A program made the translations under genes and the position numbers. This document shows positions 24,704 to 33,754 of a DNA stretch of 64,000 nt, one piece after another. The notes beneath the pieces are model-generated. The model made no database searches. It worked only from the letters and a program-made list of their open reading frames with translations, and had not been told where the DNA came from. How positions within the stretch are numbered: position 1 is the stretch's first letter; every line of letters begins with the position of its first letter. This DNA is from Acidovorax sp. FJL06 (GTDB lineage Bacteria > Pseudomonadota > Gammaproteobacteria > Burkholderiales > Burkholderiaceae_C): the NCBI RefSeq assembly GCF_003852545.1, contig NZ_QAJR01000025.1, forward strand, positions 62,001 through 126,000. The letters run 5' to 3'.

Positions 24704-26356
24704 ATGAGCGTCACACTCCCACCGCCGCCCACATCCGCGCCACTGCTAGAGGTGAAAAACCTGCATGTCCGCTTCGGCCCCAAGGAGGTGGTGCGGGGCG
24801 TCAGCTTCAGCATTGCGGCGGGCGAAAAACTCGCGCTCGTGGGTGAATCCGGCTCGGGCAAGACCCTCACCGCCCTGAGCCTGCTGCGCCTGGTGGGCGA
24901 TGCCGTCATCACCGGGCAGGCCCATCTGCAAGGGCGTGGGGACCTGCTGGCACTGACAGAGCGCGAGATGCGCGGCGTGCGTGGCGATGACATCGCCATG
25001 GTGTTCCAGGAGCCCATGACCGCGCTCAACCCGTTGATGACCATTGGTGCGCAGATTGCCGAGATATTGCAGCTCAAGCGCGGCCTCACGGGTGCCCAGT
25101 GCGCGCAGGCCGCCATCGAGCTGCTGGCGCAGACCGGCATCCCCGAGCCTGCGCGGCGGGCGGGCAGCTTTCCGCACCAGCTCAGCGGTGGCCAGCGCCA
25201 GCGGGCCATGATTGCCATGGCCCTGGCCAGCAGCCCGAAACTGCTGCTGGCCGACGAGCCCACCACCGCCCTCGATGTGAGCCTGCGCGGGCAGATTCTG
25301 GATTTGCTGAGCGACCTGCAGCGCCAGACCGGCATGGCCGTGCTGCTCATCACGCACGACCTGAACCTGGTGCGCCGTTTTGCCGACCGCGTGGCCGTGA
25401 TGGAGCAGGGCGTGCTGGTGGAGCAGGGCGCTGTGGCCGAGGTGTTTGGCGCCCCGCAGCATGCCTACACCCGCCGCCTGATTGCCAGCCAGCCGCGCCG
25501 CGATGTGGCCGAGGCCGCCCCGCCCGCCGGCACGCCCCCCGTGGTGCTGGCGCAGGGCCTGCGCGTGGCCTATCCCACGCCGCTGCCTGGTATCAAGGGT
25601 TGGTTCAAGAAGGGCGAATTCGTGGCGGTGCACGGCGCGGCGCTGCAGCTGCTGCCGGGGCAGACGCTGGGGGTGGTGGGCGAGTCCGGCTCGGGCAAAT
25701 CCACGCTGGCGCAGGCCATCCTGGGCTTGCTGCCTTGCGCGGGCGAGCTGCAGGTGGGGGGCCAGGCCTGGCAGCAGCCCGCCATGCGCAACACACCGGC
25801 CAACCAGCAGTTGCGCCGCCGGGTGCAAGTGGTGTTTCAAGACCCGTTCTCGTCCTTGTCGCCGCGCCTCACGGTGGAAGAGATCGTGGGCGAGGGGCTC
25901 AAGGTGCACGAGCCCGCGCTCACCGTGGCCCAGCGCCGCGCCCGCGTGGTGACGGCGCTGGCCGAAGTAGGCCTGGCCGAAGACCAGTACCCCCGCCTGC
26001 TGGAGCGCTATCCCCACGAGTTTTCAGGCGGCCAGCGCCAGCGCCTGGCCATAGCGCGGGCGCTCATCGTGCAGCCCCAGGTGCTGGTGCTCGACGAGCC
26101 CACCAGCGCCCTGGATGTGACCATCCAGCAGCAGGTGCTGGGCCTGCTGCAGCGCCTGCAAAAGGAAAAAGGCCTGAGCTACCTGCTCATCACGCACGAT
26201 GTGGATGTCATCCGCGCCATGGCGCACGACGTGGTGGTGATGAAGGATGGCGCCGTGCTGGAGGGGGGCCGTGTGAATGCGGTGCTGGATGCACCGCAGC
26301 ACCCCTACACCCAGCGGTTGGTGGCGGCTGCCGGCGGGCCGGGAATTGCGGGGTGA
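24704..26356 (+). CDS. yejF: YejF-like ABC transporter ATPase (two ABC domains)
   Basis: A 550-residue protein with two complete ABC domains in one chain, as in YejF. Domain 1 has Walker A GESGSGKT (near residue 46), signature LSGGQRQR and Walker B LLLADEP. Domain 2 has GESGSGKS (near 327), FSGGQRQR and VLVLDEP. Both carry the downstream H-loop (LLITHD). It energises import by YejB/YejE. It has its own ATG without a strong RBS, 190 bp downstream of yejE. Confidence 0.93.
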   Translation: MSVTLPPPPTSAPLLEVKNLHVRFGPKEVVRGVSFSIAAGEKLALVGESGSGKTLTALSLLRLVGDAVITGQAHLQGRGDLLALTEREMRGVRGDDIAMVFQEPMTALNPLMTIGAQIAEILQLKRGLTGAQCAQAAIELLAQTGIPEPARRAGSFPHQLSGGQRQRAMIAMALASSPKLLLADEPTTALDVSLRGQILDLLSDLQRQTGMAVLLITHDLNLVRRFADRVAVMEQGVLVEQGAVAEVFGAPQHAYTRRLIASQPRRDVAEAAPPAGTPPVVLAQGLRVAYPTPLPGIKGWFKKGEFVAVHGAALQLLPGQTLGVVGESGSGKSTLAQAILGLLPCAGELQVGGQAWQQPAMRNTPANQQLRRRVQVVFQDPFSSLSPRLTVEEIVGEGLKVHEPALTVAQRRARVVTALAEVGLAEDQYPRLLERYPHEFSGGQRQRLAIARALIVQPQVLVLDEPTSALDVTIQQQVLGLLQRLQKEKGLSYLLITHDVDVIRAMAHDVVVMKDGAVLEGGRVNAVLDAPQHPYTQRLVAAAGGPGIAG

Positions 26357-26460
26357 AGGGATGATGATGGCCTGACTGCCTGCGGTTGCGCAAGCCCCTG
26401 GGCCGTGGAAAGATGCCCTTGTTCCCTGCAGCCCGCAGGGGTGTCCTGGCCGGAGCCACC

Positions 26461-27087
26461 ATGTCTGAATCGATGCCTGCCCAGTCCTTGGCCCCGCTGC
26501 CGGGCGCTTCCGCCCTGCCCGAGGACGGCGGCGAGGCGCTTCTGGTGGATATTGCGGAGGTCTACCGCCAGGCCCATGCCCTCGCAGCCCCGGGCCAGTG
26601 GGTCACGGCCCTGCACTGGGGGGGCGAACACAGCGTGCTGGCGACGGGGCCGGAGCCGACATGGCCTTCGGTCATGCTCACGCTGGCCCTGGGCCAGCAG
26701 AAGACGGCGCGTGATTTCTTCCGTGGCGCCCTGCCCACGCCGCTGGAGCTGGAGAACGCCATCGCCTCGGTGGAAGACGAGGTCTATGCGGCCCATGTGC
26801 GCCACCGCCAGTGGGTGCCCGAAGGGGCCACGGTCCTGCTCTGTTCCCTCGACCCCGCGCTGCACGAGATCGCCACCCTGGCGGGCATTGCGCCAGGGCC
26901 CGCCCGGGTGCTGTCGCTGGAGGCCATGGAGCGGCTGTTCAACCGGCTTGCGGCCGTGGCCCAAGGCCGCCCTGCTGCGCACGAAGGGCTGCCCGCCAGC
27001 CCCGCCTTCGCGGCCAGCCTGCTGGTTTTGCGCGAGCTGATGCACCACATGCCCTTTGCCGCCATCACCTTGATGGAAGGCCGGTAG
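26461..27087 (+). CDS. Hypothetical protein, unknown family
   Basis: 208 residues from ATG 26461; an in-frame upstream start at 26386 is less likely, because that part looks like translated spacer. No signal peptide or membrane helix. The composition is acidic and Leu/Ala-rich, and predicted structure is mixed. No motif is recognised. The coding pattern (strong third-position GC) supports a real gene. It lies 104 bp after yejF on the same strand but is probably not part of the transporter. Confidence 0.6.
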   Translation: MSESMPAQSLAPLPGASALPEDGGEALLVDIAEVYRQAHALAAPGQWVTALHWGGEHSVLATGPEPTWPSVMLTLALGQQKTARDFFRGALPTPLELENAIASVEDEVYAAHVRHRQWVPEGATVLLCSLDPALHEIATLAGIAPGPARVLSLEAMERLFNRLAAVAQGRPAAHEGLPASPAFAASLLVLRELMHHMPFAAITLMEGR

Positions 27088-27118
27088 CTGCCTGCGGGGG
27101 GAGGGGGCTGCCAGCGCT

Positions 27119-27466
27119 TCAAGCAAAGGTATCGACGGATTCCCCGAGGCCAGGCATGCGGCGCGGTGGGGCGGTGCTGGCCGGCGCCTGCGGGTGGGCC
27201 TGGGCCTGCTGTTGTGCCTGGGCCTTGTCCATCTGTTCCTGCTGCGCTTGGCGCTGGATGGCGGCAATCTGCTGCTGCACCATCTGGATCTGGGCCTGCA
27301 GCAGCTTGATTTTTTCTTGCTTGGCCTTGGCCTCCATGTCTTGCCCGGCCACGCTGCGCAGCTCGTTGGTCAGCTCGCGCAGCTGCTTTTGCAGCTTGTT
27401 GATGTTGCTGGCGGCATTGGCGCTGGAGGCGGTGCCCGATGAGGCCGTGGCGCTGGAGATTTGCAT
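27119..27466 (-). CDS. FlxA-like coiled-coil protein
   Basis: A 115-residue protein. A Ser/Ala-rich N-terminus is followed by a heptad-rich coiled coil at residues 22-85 (INKLQKQLRELTNELRSVAG, then KLLQAQIQMVQQQIAAIQRQ) with very high Gln content, and a Pro/Ala tail. This matches the FlxA-like family, whose E. coli member is controlled by the flagellar sigma factor. No flagellar genes are nearby, so function is open. It converges with the preceding gene and is divergent from the next. Confidence 0.65.
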   Translation of the reverse strand: MQISSATASSGTASSANAASNINKLQKQLRELTNELRSVAGQDMEAKAKQEKIKLLQAQIQMVQQQIAAIQRQAQQEQMDKAQAQQQAQAHPQAPASTAPPRRMPGLGESVDTFA

Positions 27467-27639
27467 GCCGGGTTATCGGCATCCTGGCAGAAATCTCAAG
27501 GGCATGGCGGCGGTTGACATCCTGTCAGGTGTGCGGGGAGCGTGGGGTGTGGGCGGTGGACAACGCCGAGAGGGACAAGCCCTTGGTGCGCGGTAACAAT
27601 CCGTGCACTTTCACCCGAACCCACCCCGTCCCCAGAGCC

Positions 27640-28572
27640 ATGTCGCAAAACGCCCATACCCTGCACCTGTTCTTCGAAGACCCGATCAAGCTCAAGCTGG
27701 GCCAACTGGTCTACCAGTACCTGGCCGCCGGCAACACCGAGCAGGCGCAGCGCTGGGCCGACAAGCTGGGCGGCGCAGACCTGGCCGCCCTGTGGGACGC
27801 GCAATGGTTCAACCAGCAGGTGTCGGCCGAGCGCACCCACCTGCTGCTGTGTTTTGACACCGGCACCCACGACGACCTGCCCTTGCGCGCGCTGGAAACG
27901 CTGTTTGCCCATGGCCTGCGCTCGGCGGTGCTGGAGGTGTTCTACGACCAGGTGGGCGAGACCGAGCGCATGCACTTCGACCAGGGCCAGTGGGTCTCGC
28001 GCAAGGCCTTTTTCGAGTCCAACCCCCAGTGGCGCGCCGTGGTGGAGCCGGCGCACGAGCGCAGCACTGCTGGCGAAGGCGGCAGGGGCGCAGACAGCGC
28101 GCCAGACGGGGACGAAGAAGACCCCTACGGCCACTCCAAGGACCCGGCCAAGCCCATCAGCGTTGCCAAGCTGCGCAAGGACGAGGCCGAGCGCAAGAAA
28201 AAAGCCGAAGAGGCCGCGCAGGCCTTCATCGACATGGCCCGCGCCATGGGCAAGAGCGGCAAGTCGCCCGTGCAGGGCCTGATCGCGGTGCTGCTGCTGC
28301 GCGCCGGCTTCAAGGGGCTGCTGCAGGCCATCGTGTTTACCGTGGTCACCGTGCTGCTGTTCAAGGGCTTCTGGCTGTGGCTGGGCCTGGGCCTAGTGCT
28401 GGCCATCGCGCTGCCGCTGTACTACATGCTGAGCGAATACAAGGACATCCACGGCGATGACGGTGACGACGATGCTGAGGGCGGCGAGGAGGGCGACGCC
28501 GAGGCGCCACAAGGCGAGCCGCCCGCAGGCGAGGACTCCGCCGCCCACACCGGCAACAAGGCCGGGCACTGA
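27640..28572 (+). CDS. Hypothetical membrane protein with two C-terminal helices
   Basis: 310 residues from ATG 27640; an upstream in-frame extension is poor coding sequence. The N-terminal 150 residues are soluble and helical (LGQLVYQYLAAGNTEQAQRW looks like one TPR unit). A charged linker with DGDEEDPYGHSKDPAKP and a Lys/Glu coiled stretch (about 180-205) leads to two membrane segments near 225-250 and 251-275. The tail is very acidic. It is followed 41 bp later by another membrane protein gene, so the two probably act together. I do not recognise the family. Confidence 0.65.
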   Translation: MSQNAHTLHLFFEDPIKLKLGQLVYQYLAAGNTEQAQRWADKLGGADLAALWDAQWFNQQVSAERTHLLLCFDTGTHDDLPLRALETLFAHGLRSAVLEVFYDQVGETERMHFDQGQWVSRKAFFESNPQWRAVVEPAHERSTAGEGGRGADSAPDGDEEDPYGHSKDPAKPISVAKLRKDEAERKKKAEEAAQAFIDMARAMGKSGKSPVQGLIAVLLLRAGFKGLLQAIVFTVVTVLLFKGFWLWLGLGLVLAIALPLYYMLSEYKDIHGDDGDDDAEGGEEGDAEAPQGEPPAGEDSAAHTGNKAGH

Positions 28573-28613
28573 GCGCCACACACATTCACGGACTACGAGG
28601 GAGCGATTCAAAG

Positions 28614-29114
28614 ATGCTGACAGAAATCGAATGGTGGGGCGGGCTGATCTTCGTGCTGGGCGCAATCACCTACAAGCTGGTGATGGGCGCGCTCGACAAG
28701 AAGGACGAGGGCATCGACTGGTACCGCTGGCAGATGCACGCCTTCTTCCTGCTGCCCGCTGTGGTGCTGGCCGGGTACTTCTACCCCCTGGCGCGCACCG
28801 AGCTGCAGTACGGTTACCTGGGGTTGCTGGGGGCTTCGCTGGCGGTGGTGCTGGTGATGCTGGTGCAGGAGATCACGGGCGACGGCCCGGAGGACGCCGA
28901 GAAAAAAGCCGCCCAGGCCGCCAAGGATGACAAGTCGGAGAGGGAGGGAGAAGAAGAAAAAGAAAAAGAGAAGAAGCCGCAGCCAGCCGAAGAAGACGAA
29001 GAGACCGGCTGGCTGATGACGGTGGTCGGTGCGCTGGTGCTCTACAGCCCGGTGCTGGTGGCCTGTGGCCTGGGCTGCACCAAGGTCTGGCCCATGGTGC
29101 AGCGGCTGCTGTGA
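28614..29114 (+). CDS. Hypothetical membrane protein with charged cytoplasmic linker
   Basis: 166 residues with about four hydrophobic segments (5-24, 40-57, 65-82 and 140-160). Between the third and fourth lies a Glu/Lys block (SEREGEEEKEKEKKPQ) likely to be disordered or a short single helix. It starts with ATG 41 bp behind the previous gene and is closed by a strong terminator, so the two form a bicistronic unit. No known domain. Confidence 0.65.
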   Translation: MLTEIEWWGGLIFVLGAITYKLVMGALDKKDEGIDWYRWQMHAFFLLPAVVLAGYFYPLARTELQYGYLGLLGASLAVVLVMLVQEITGDGPEDAEKKAAQAAKDDKSEREGEEEKEKEKKPQPAEEDEETGWLMTVVGALVLYSPVLVACGLGCTKVWPMVQRLL

Positions 29115-29118
29115 GGTG

Positions 29119-29156
29119 GGGCCTGCCCGGGCACACTCCGGGCAGGCCCTTTTTTT
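29119..29156 (+). terminator. Rho-independent terminator
   Basis: A perfect 12-bp GC-rich stem (GGGCCTGCCCGG, 29119-29130, with CCGGGCAGGCCC, 29138-29149) is followed by seven T residues. It separates the membrane-protein pair from the HTH/NTPase pair. Confidence 0.9.
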
Positions 29157-29212
29157 GACTGCCTCTTCCCATCCTCTTTTCTGGCGCCCGGGGGCGCCCA
29201 CCCTCCCTGTCC

Positions 29213-30439
29213 ATGGCCCAAGACTCTTTTTCCGAGCTGCTGTCGCTTTACATGCGGCGCATCCGCGCCAGCGCCTCCGGCGTGGCCACCGAAATCGGCC
29301 TGAGCCGTGAGGCGGTGAACAACTGGCGCAACGGCCTGTCGGCGCCCAACCCACGCTCGCGCGACAAGCTGGTGGCCTGCACGCGGTATCTGCGCCTGAC
29401 CGAGACCGAGGCCAACCGCCTGCTCAGCGCGGCCGGCTTGGCGCCCGAGTTCCCGCTCCAGGCCGAATCGGCGGGCGCGGCGCAGCCCTTTGCGGCCTTC
29501 CAGGACCGGCTGTTTGCCCAGCTGGCGCAGGCCGTGCCGTACCCCATCTCGCTGCTGTTGTCGCCCGCGCACTGGGGCCAGCCACCGTTCCGGCAAGAGC
29601 TGCTGCAGCGCGCCAAGGCACAGTACGGCGAAGGCGCGGTGCTGCACATCCAGCCGCCCTACAGCGTGAGCACCGTGCCGGCCGAATATTTCGCCGCCGT
29701 CGGCCGCCAGTGTGGCCTGGGCGATGTGGCTTCGGATTACGAGTTCGAGTCCGCGCTGGAGCGCCGCCTGCAGGCGGGTGAGCGCCTGTTCTGCCTGGTC
29801 AGCCGTTTCGAGCAGGGCACACCGCAGCTGCGCGAAACCCTGGCCGGCATCCTGCGCAGCCTGAGCGAAATGCACAGCGGCCGCCTGCACCTGCTGCTGT
29901 GCGGCGGCGAGGCGCTGGCCGACCTCAAGTACCGCAGCGGTGATCTTTCGCTGCTCAACATTGCCCAGGTCAACCACTGGCCCGATCCATCGCTGGAAGA
30001 CCTCACCCCACTGGCCCGCCAGCGCTGGCCCGAGCAGGCCTGGCCGCAGCCGGTGCTGGCGGCCCTGCAGCAGCTGAGCGGCGGCCACCCCGCGCTGTTC
30101 GAAGAGGGACTGCAGTGGCTGGTGGACCATGGCGTGGACGAGGCGCAGGCCCGCTCCGCCGCATTGCGCAGCCACCTCGCCAGCAGCCCGCGCCTGTGGC
30201 AAACCTTCCTGCCGCTGGCGCAGGCGCCTGCCACCCGCCAGCGCCTGGCGCAGCTGCTGCAGGCCGAAGAGCTGGGCCGTGCGCGCCCCTACCTGCAGGA
30301 CGACGAGCTGCGCCGTTTGTTCTGGGGCAACCTGGTCCATGCGCGGGGCACGGGCGAGGCCGCGCGGCTGCATTGGCGCAGCCCCACCATCCGCGACGCA
30401 GGCCTCATGGTGCTGGACTCATGTTCGCAGACCGTTTGA
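29213..30439 (+). CDS. HTH protein with degenerate AAA/STAND-like domain
   Basis: A 408-residue soluble protein. Residues 9-75 are an XRE-like helix-turn-helix (ATEIGLSREAVNNWRNGLSA). Residues 95-290 follow the strand/helix order of an AAA+/STAND ATPase but lack its active site. Where a P-loop is expected there is LLLSPAHWGQPPFRQ, and where Walker B is expected LFCLVSRFEQG, without the Asp-Glu pair. The next strand (GRLHLLLCGGEALADLKY) resembles sensor 1. The C-terminal 120 residues are helical repeats. It overlaps the membrane NTPase gene by 19 bp, so the two are co-translated. Likely role: DNA-binding or adaptor partner of that NTPase (inference). Confidence 0.65.
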   Translation: MAQDSFSELLSLYMRRIRASASGVATEIGLSREAVNNWRNGLSAPNPRSRDKLVACTRYLRLTETEANRLLSAAGLAPEFPLQAESAGAAQPFAAFQDRLFAQLAQAVPYPISLLLSPAHWGQPPFRQELLQRAKAQYGEGAVLHIQPPYSVSTVPAEYFAAVGRQCGLGDVASDYEFESALERRLQAGERLFCLVSRFEQGTPQLRETLAGILRSLSEMHSGRLHLLLCGGEALADLKYRSGDLSLLNIAQVNHWPDPSLEDLTPLARQRWPEQAWPQPVLAALQQLSGGHPALFEEGLQWLVDHGVDEAQARSAALRSHLASSPRLWQTFLPLAQAPATRQRLAQLLQAEELGRARPYLQDDELRRLFWGNLVHARGTGEAARLHWRSPTIRDAGLMVLDSCSQTV

Positions 30440-32634
30440 GCCCGCTGCTGTCCAAGGCCGTGGTCCGCGCGGTGGTGATCGCGGCCCTCACGCTGTTTGT
30501 GGGCAGCGCGCTGCTCACGCCCAAGCTCAACCCGGTCACGCGGGGCTCGGTGCTGGGCGCCGAGAACGCGGGCATCGTCTGGGGCGAGTTGGTGCAATGG
30601 CGCGTGGCGATGATGCAGGCGCACAACGAGCAGGATGCCTGGCCGCAGGACATCCAGAAGCACGCGCCTCCCATCGGCAACCCCCAGCTGCGCGTGACTT
30701 CGCCCAAGCCCTACGTGCTGCAGGCCGACATTGCGCAGAACCCCGAGCTGGGCAAGCTTGCCGGCACGCAGGTGCTGGTGCAGCTCCAGCCTGGCACGAC
30801 CACCTGGAGCTGCCGGCCCGGGCGCCCGCCCATCCCCGCCGGCTATCTGCCCATCAACTGCCTGGAGGGGCGGGCAGACGACTTCATGCCCCTGCCGCCG
30901 TCCGAGCGCGATCCGTTCGAAGGCCTGCGCAGGCTCATCTACTGGTGCGCTGGCATTTTCGTCGCGGGCGCCGTGGTCTGGGTGGCGCGGCATCCCTTGC
31001 TGGGGCCTGCGCAGCTACAGCCCGCACGGCTGCGGCGCACGCCCCTGGCGCGGCTGCCCCGGCTGGACCGGCTGCTGGGCTGGACCGGGCGGCGCGAATC
31101 CACACTGCTGGCGGCCGACATCCGCCTGGTGGACTGGCGCCGTGCGGTGCTGTGCGCGCAGCCCGGCGCGGCCGATGGTGCTGCGGGCCTGGTGCGTGCG
31201 CTGGCCGAGCGGGTCTCGGCCCGCAGCCAGCCCAGCACCGGCTGGGCGTTGCCGGGGCAGGTGTTCGAATGGCAGTTCCCGCCCGACCTGCCCGTGTCGC
31301 TGGACCGCTGCCTGGTCTTCGTGCCCACGCCCGGTGTGGACGAGGCCACCGTGCTGCGCCAGCTGCGCGCCGCGCAGACCGGCAGCGACGTGCTGCTGGT
31401 GCTGGGGGAACACAGCGTGGACGCCCCCCAGCCGCTGCTGCGGGCCCATGGGGATGACCGCGCCAACCTGCATGTGGTGGTGGACAGCGCCAGCCAGACC
31501 GAATGGCTGGTGGGCGGCGAGGCCCTGCAGGTGCTGCTGCGCCTGCTGGCCGCGCAACTGCGCATCACGCGCATCTCGCCGTACCAGACGCGGGGAGGCG
31601 TGACGCGCGAAGGCTCGTTCTTCGGCCGCGCGCAGTTGCTGGCCCGCGTGGTCAGCCGCGAACCTGCCAACTACCTGGTGGTGGGCGGGCGCCAGCTGGG
31701 AAAGAGCAGCCTGCTCAAGGCCGTGCAGCGGCGCCTGCAGGGCCACCCGCACACCGTGTGCCACTATGTCTCGCTGCGCGACCACCGCCTGGCGCCGCGC
31801 ATGGCGCTGCAGTTCGGCCTGCCGGCCAACACGCCGCTGGAAGCCATCGTGGACCACCTGCAGGCGCAGTACGAAGGCAAGCGGCTGGTGCTGCTGATCG
31901 ACGAGGCCGACCTGTTCTTCCGTGACGAATCGGCCCACGGCTACGTCCAGCTCTCCACCCTGCGCGCGCTCAGCGAGGAGGGCCGCTGCTGGTTCATGCT
32001 GGCGGGCTTCTGGGACCTGTATGCCACGGCCGTGCTGGACTACCAGAGCCCGCTGCGCAACTTTGGCGAGGTGCTGGCCATCGGCGGGCTGGAGCGCGCC
32101 GCCTGCCGCGAACTGGCCACCGAACCGTTGCGCAAGTTGCGCCTGGGTTTTGCGAGTGACACCCTGGTCGAAAAACTCGTGGACGCCAGCGGCCAGCGCG
32201 CCAACCTGGTGGCCATCCTGTGCCAGGAATGCCTGGAGGCCCTGCAGCCCGGCGAACGCGCCATCGAGCCGCGGCACCTCGCGCAGGCCCTGGGCTCGCA
32301 GGCCGTGCAGGACGCACTGGCCGGCTGGGGCCGCCTGAGCCATGACGACGCCGCCTGCCGGCTGGACCGCATCGTGGTCTACCACACGGCCCAGGCCGGG
32401 CACAGCAGCCTGCTGGCCCTGTCCCATCTGCTGCAAAGCCATGGCATCGCGGGCGATGCGCAGGCGCTGCGCCAGTCGCTGGCCCGCCTGCAGCTGGCCT
32501 ATGTGCTGCGCAAGCACGAGGCCGAATACCGCTTTGCCATCCCGCTGCTGCAGGACCAGTTCGAGCCCGCAGAGGTGGAGCTGCTGCTGCACCAGGAGCT
32601 GGCCGTGCTGGCACGCGGTGCAATGAGGATTTGA
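30421..32634 (+). CDS. Membrane-anchored STAND/AAA NTPase with pilin-like periplasmic domain
   Basis: 737 residues from ATG 30421. TM1 is at residues 13-32 and TM2 at 171-190; between them is a 138-residue periplasmic loop. Its end has W129-S-C131 and Y142-L-P-I-N-C147, the spacing and residues of the C-terminal disulfide loop of type IV pilins. The cytoplasmic part holds a linker (200-395) and then an AAA/STAND NTPase with Walker A GGRQLGKSS (422-430) and Walker B LLIDEAD (D494-E495). A winged-helix-like C-terminus ends with YRFAIPLLQDQFEP. The gene overlaps the HTH gene upstream by 19 bp. A signal sensed outside could be passed to the NTPase and its HTH partner. The family is not one I know. 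Confidence 0.7.
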   Translation: MFADRLSPLLSKAVVRAVVIAALTLFVGSALLTPKLNPVTRGSVLGAENAGIVWGELVQWRVAMMQAHNEQDAWPQDIQKHAPPIGNPQLRVTSPKPYVLQADIAQNPELGKLAGTQVLVQLQPGTTTWSCRPGRPPIPAGYLPINCLEGRADDFMPLPPSERDPFEGLRRLIYWCAGIFVAGAVVWVARHPLLGPAQLQPARLRRTPLARLPRLDRLLGWTGRRESTLLAADIRLVDWRRAVLCAQPGAADGAAGLVRALAERVSARSQPSTGWALPGQVFEWQFPPDLPVSLDRCLVFVPTPGVDEATVLRQLRAAQTGSDVLLVLGEHSVDAPQPLLRAHGDDRANLHVVVDSASQTEWLVGGEALQVLLRLLAAQLRITRISPYQTRGGVTREGSFFGRAQLLARVVSREPANYLVVGGRQLGKSSLLKAVQRRLQGHPHTVCHYVSLRDHRLAPRMALQFGLPANTPLEAIVDHLQAQYEGKRLVLLIDEADLFFRDESAHGYVQLSTLRALSEEGRCWFMLAGFWDLYATAVLDYQSPLRNFGEVLAIGGLERAACRELATEPLRKLRLGFASDTLVEKLVDASGQRANLVAILCQECLEALQPGERAIEPRHLAQALGSQAVQDALAGWGRLSHDDAACRLDRIVVYHTAQAGHSSLLALSHLLQSHGIAGDAQALRQSLARLQLAYVLRKHEAEYRFAIPLLQDQFEPAEVELLLHQELAVLARGAMRI

Positions 32635-32639
32635 AGGAA

Positions 32640-32695
32640 ATCAGGCTCCAGCGCCTGTCCATAAAGCGCTGCTAGCTATTGTTTTGATAGTTTGT
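32640..32695. repeat. Degenerate palindromic repeat copy
   Basis: CTCCAGCGCCTGTCCATAAA followed by GCGCTGCTAGCTATTGTTTTGATAG is recognisably the same repeat as at 18608-18665, with several changes. It separates the convergent NTPase and LysR genes and may terminate both. Confidence 0.65.
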
Positions 32696-32730
32696 GCATT
32701 GCATTGCATTGACGATGACCAGGCCGCGCA

Positions 32731-33627
32731 TCACGGCCGTTGGGCCATCACCAGCGCATACAGCGCCTGCGCCGCCACCGACAGGCTTTCGTCCCGCCGC
32801 CGCACCAGATAGATCTGCCGCGTGAGCCCGGGCAGCGACAGCGGCCGCGTGACCAGGCCCGGCTGCTCGAAGTGGAACAGCGTGAGCGCGGGCACCACGC
32901 TGATGCCCAGCCCCGCGCGCACCATGCCCATCACGGTGGCGAGCTGCTCCACCTCCATCGCCGTGTGCATGGCCTGCGGGTGCAGTGCGGCCTCCAGGTA
33001 CTGCCGCACGCTGCTGGTGCGCGCCAGGTGGATGAAGGGCCAGGCCGCCAGGTCCTGCGCCGTGATGGCCGATTTGCGGCGGCGCGCCAGCGGGTGGCCG
33101 GCGGGGCACACCAGGTAGAAGCTGTCGCTGCAGAACGGCTCGGCCTGCAGGGCGGGGGTGTCGGCGCGGATGGCCGCGAGCGCAAAGTCGGCATGGCCGC
33201 TGGCCACCCGGTCGATGCAGGGCTCGGACAGCACATCGGCAATGTCGATCTCAATGCCCGGGTGTGCCGCGCGGTACTGCGCCAGCACCCCCGGCAGCCA
33301 GCCCGCTGCCAGCGACGGCAGCAGCGCCACGGCCACGCGCCCGCGCTGCAGCGTGGCGGCATCGCGCACGGCCGACAGCGCGCTGCTGATCTCGGCACGG
33401 ATGCGGCGGGCAGACTCCAGGAAGTTCTGCCCCTCGGGTGTGAGGTCCACATGCCGCGTGCTGCGGTCGAACAGGCGCAGGCCCAGGTCGTCCTCCAATG
33501 CGCGGATGAGGGCGCTGAACGCAGGCTGCGACAGGTGGCACAGGCCGGCCGCACGCGTGAAGCTGCGCTGCTCGGCCAGTGCGATGAAGGCATCGAGCTG
33601 GCGGCTGGAGAGGTGGGCGGTACTCAT
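32731..33627 (-). CDS. LysR-family transcriptional regulator
   Basis: 298 residues from ATG 33627 (MSTAHLSSRQLDAF). The N-terminal winged HTH (residues 5-65; SFTRAAGLCHLSQPAFSALI) and the effector-binding type 2 periplasmic-binding fold (about 92-295) are complete. It is divergent from the AtuA-family operon and most likely controls it; the 127-bp space between them contains a LysR-type box. Confidence 0.92.
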   Translation of the reverse strand: MSTAHLSSRQLDAFIALAEQRSFTRAAGLCHLSQPAFSALIRALEDDLGLRLFDRSTRHVDLTPEGQNFLESARRIRAEISSALSAVRDAATLQRGRVAVALLPSLAAGWLPGVLAQYRAAHPGIEIDIADVLSEPCIDRVASGHADFALAAIRADTPALQAEPFCSDSFYLVCPAGHPLARRRKSAITAQDLAAWPFIHLARTSSVRQYLEAALHPQAMHTAMEVEQLATVMGMVRAGLGISVVPALTLFHFEQPGLVTRPLSLPGLTRQIYLVRRRDESLSVAAQALYALVMAQRP

Positions 33628-33683
33628 GCGGTGGGTCCCGGGCCGGAAAATCGGCTGGGCCAATTAATTTGAATTTCAGATGG

Positions 33684-33702
33684 ATTGATCGTAACAATCG
33701 AT
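33684..33702. promoter_or_regulatory. Possible LysR box in the divergent promoter region
   Basis: ATTGAT (33684-33689) and ATCGAT (33697-33702) form an imperfect dyad with a T-N11-A core (T33685, A33697), the minimal LysR-type binding pattern. It lies mid-way between the regulator start (33627) and the AtuA gene start (33755). Confidence 0.4.
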
Positions 33703-33754
33703 TTCACAGAATACCGCAGTGTTCCTACAGTCGGGCCCAGGAGACAAGGAATCC

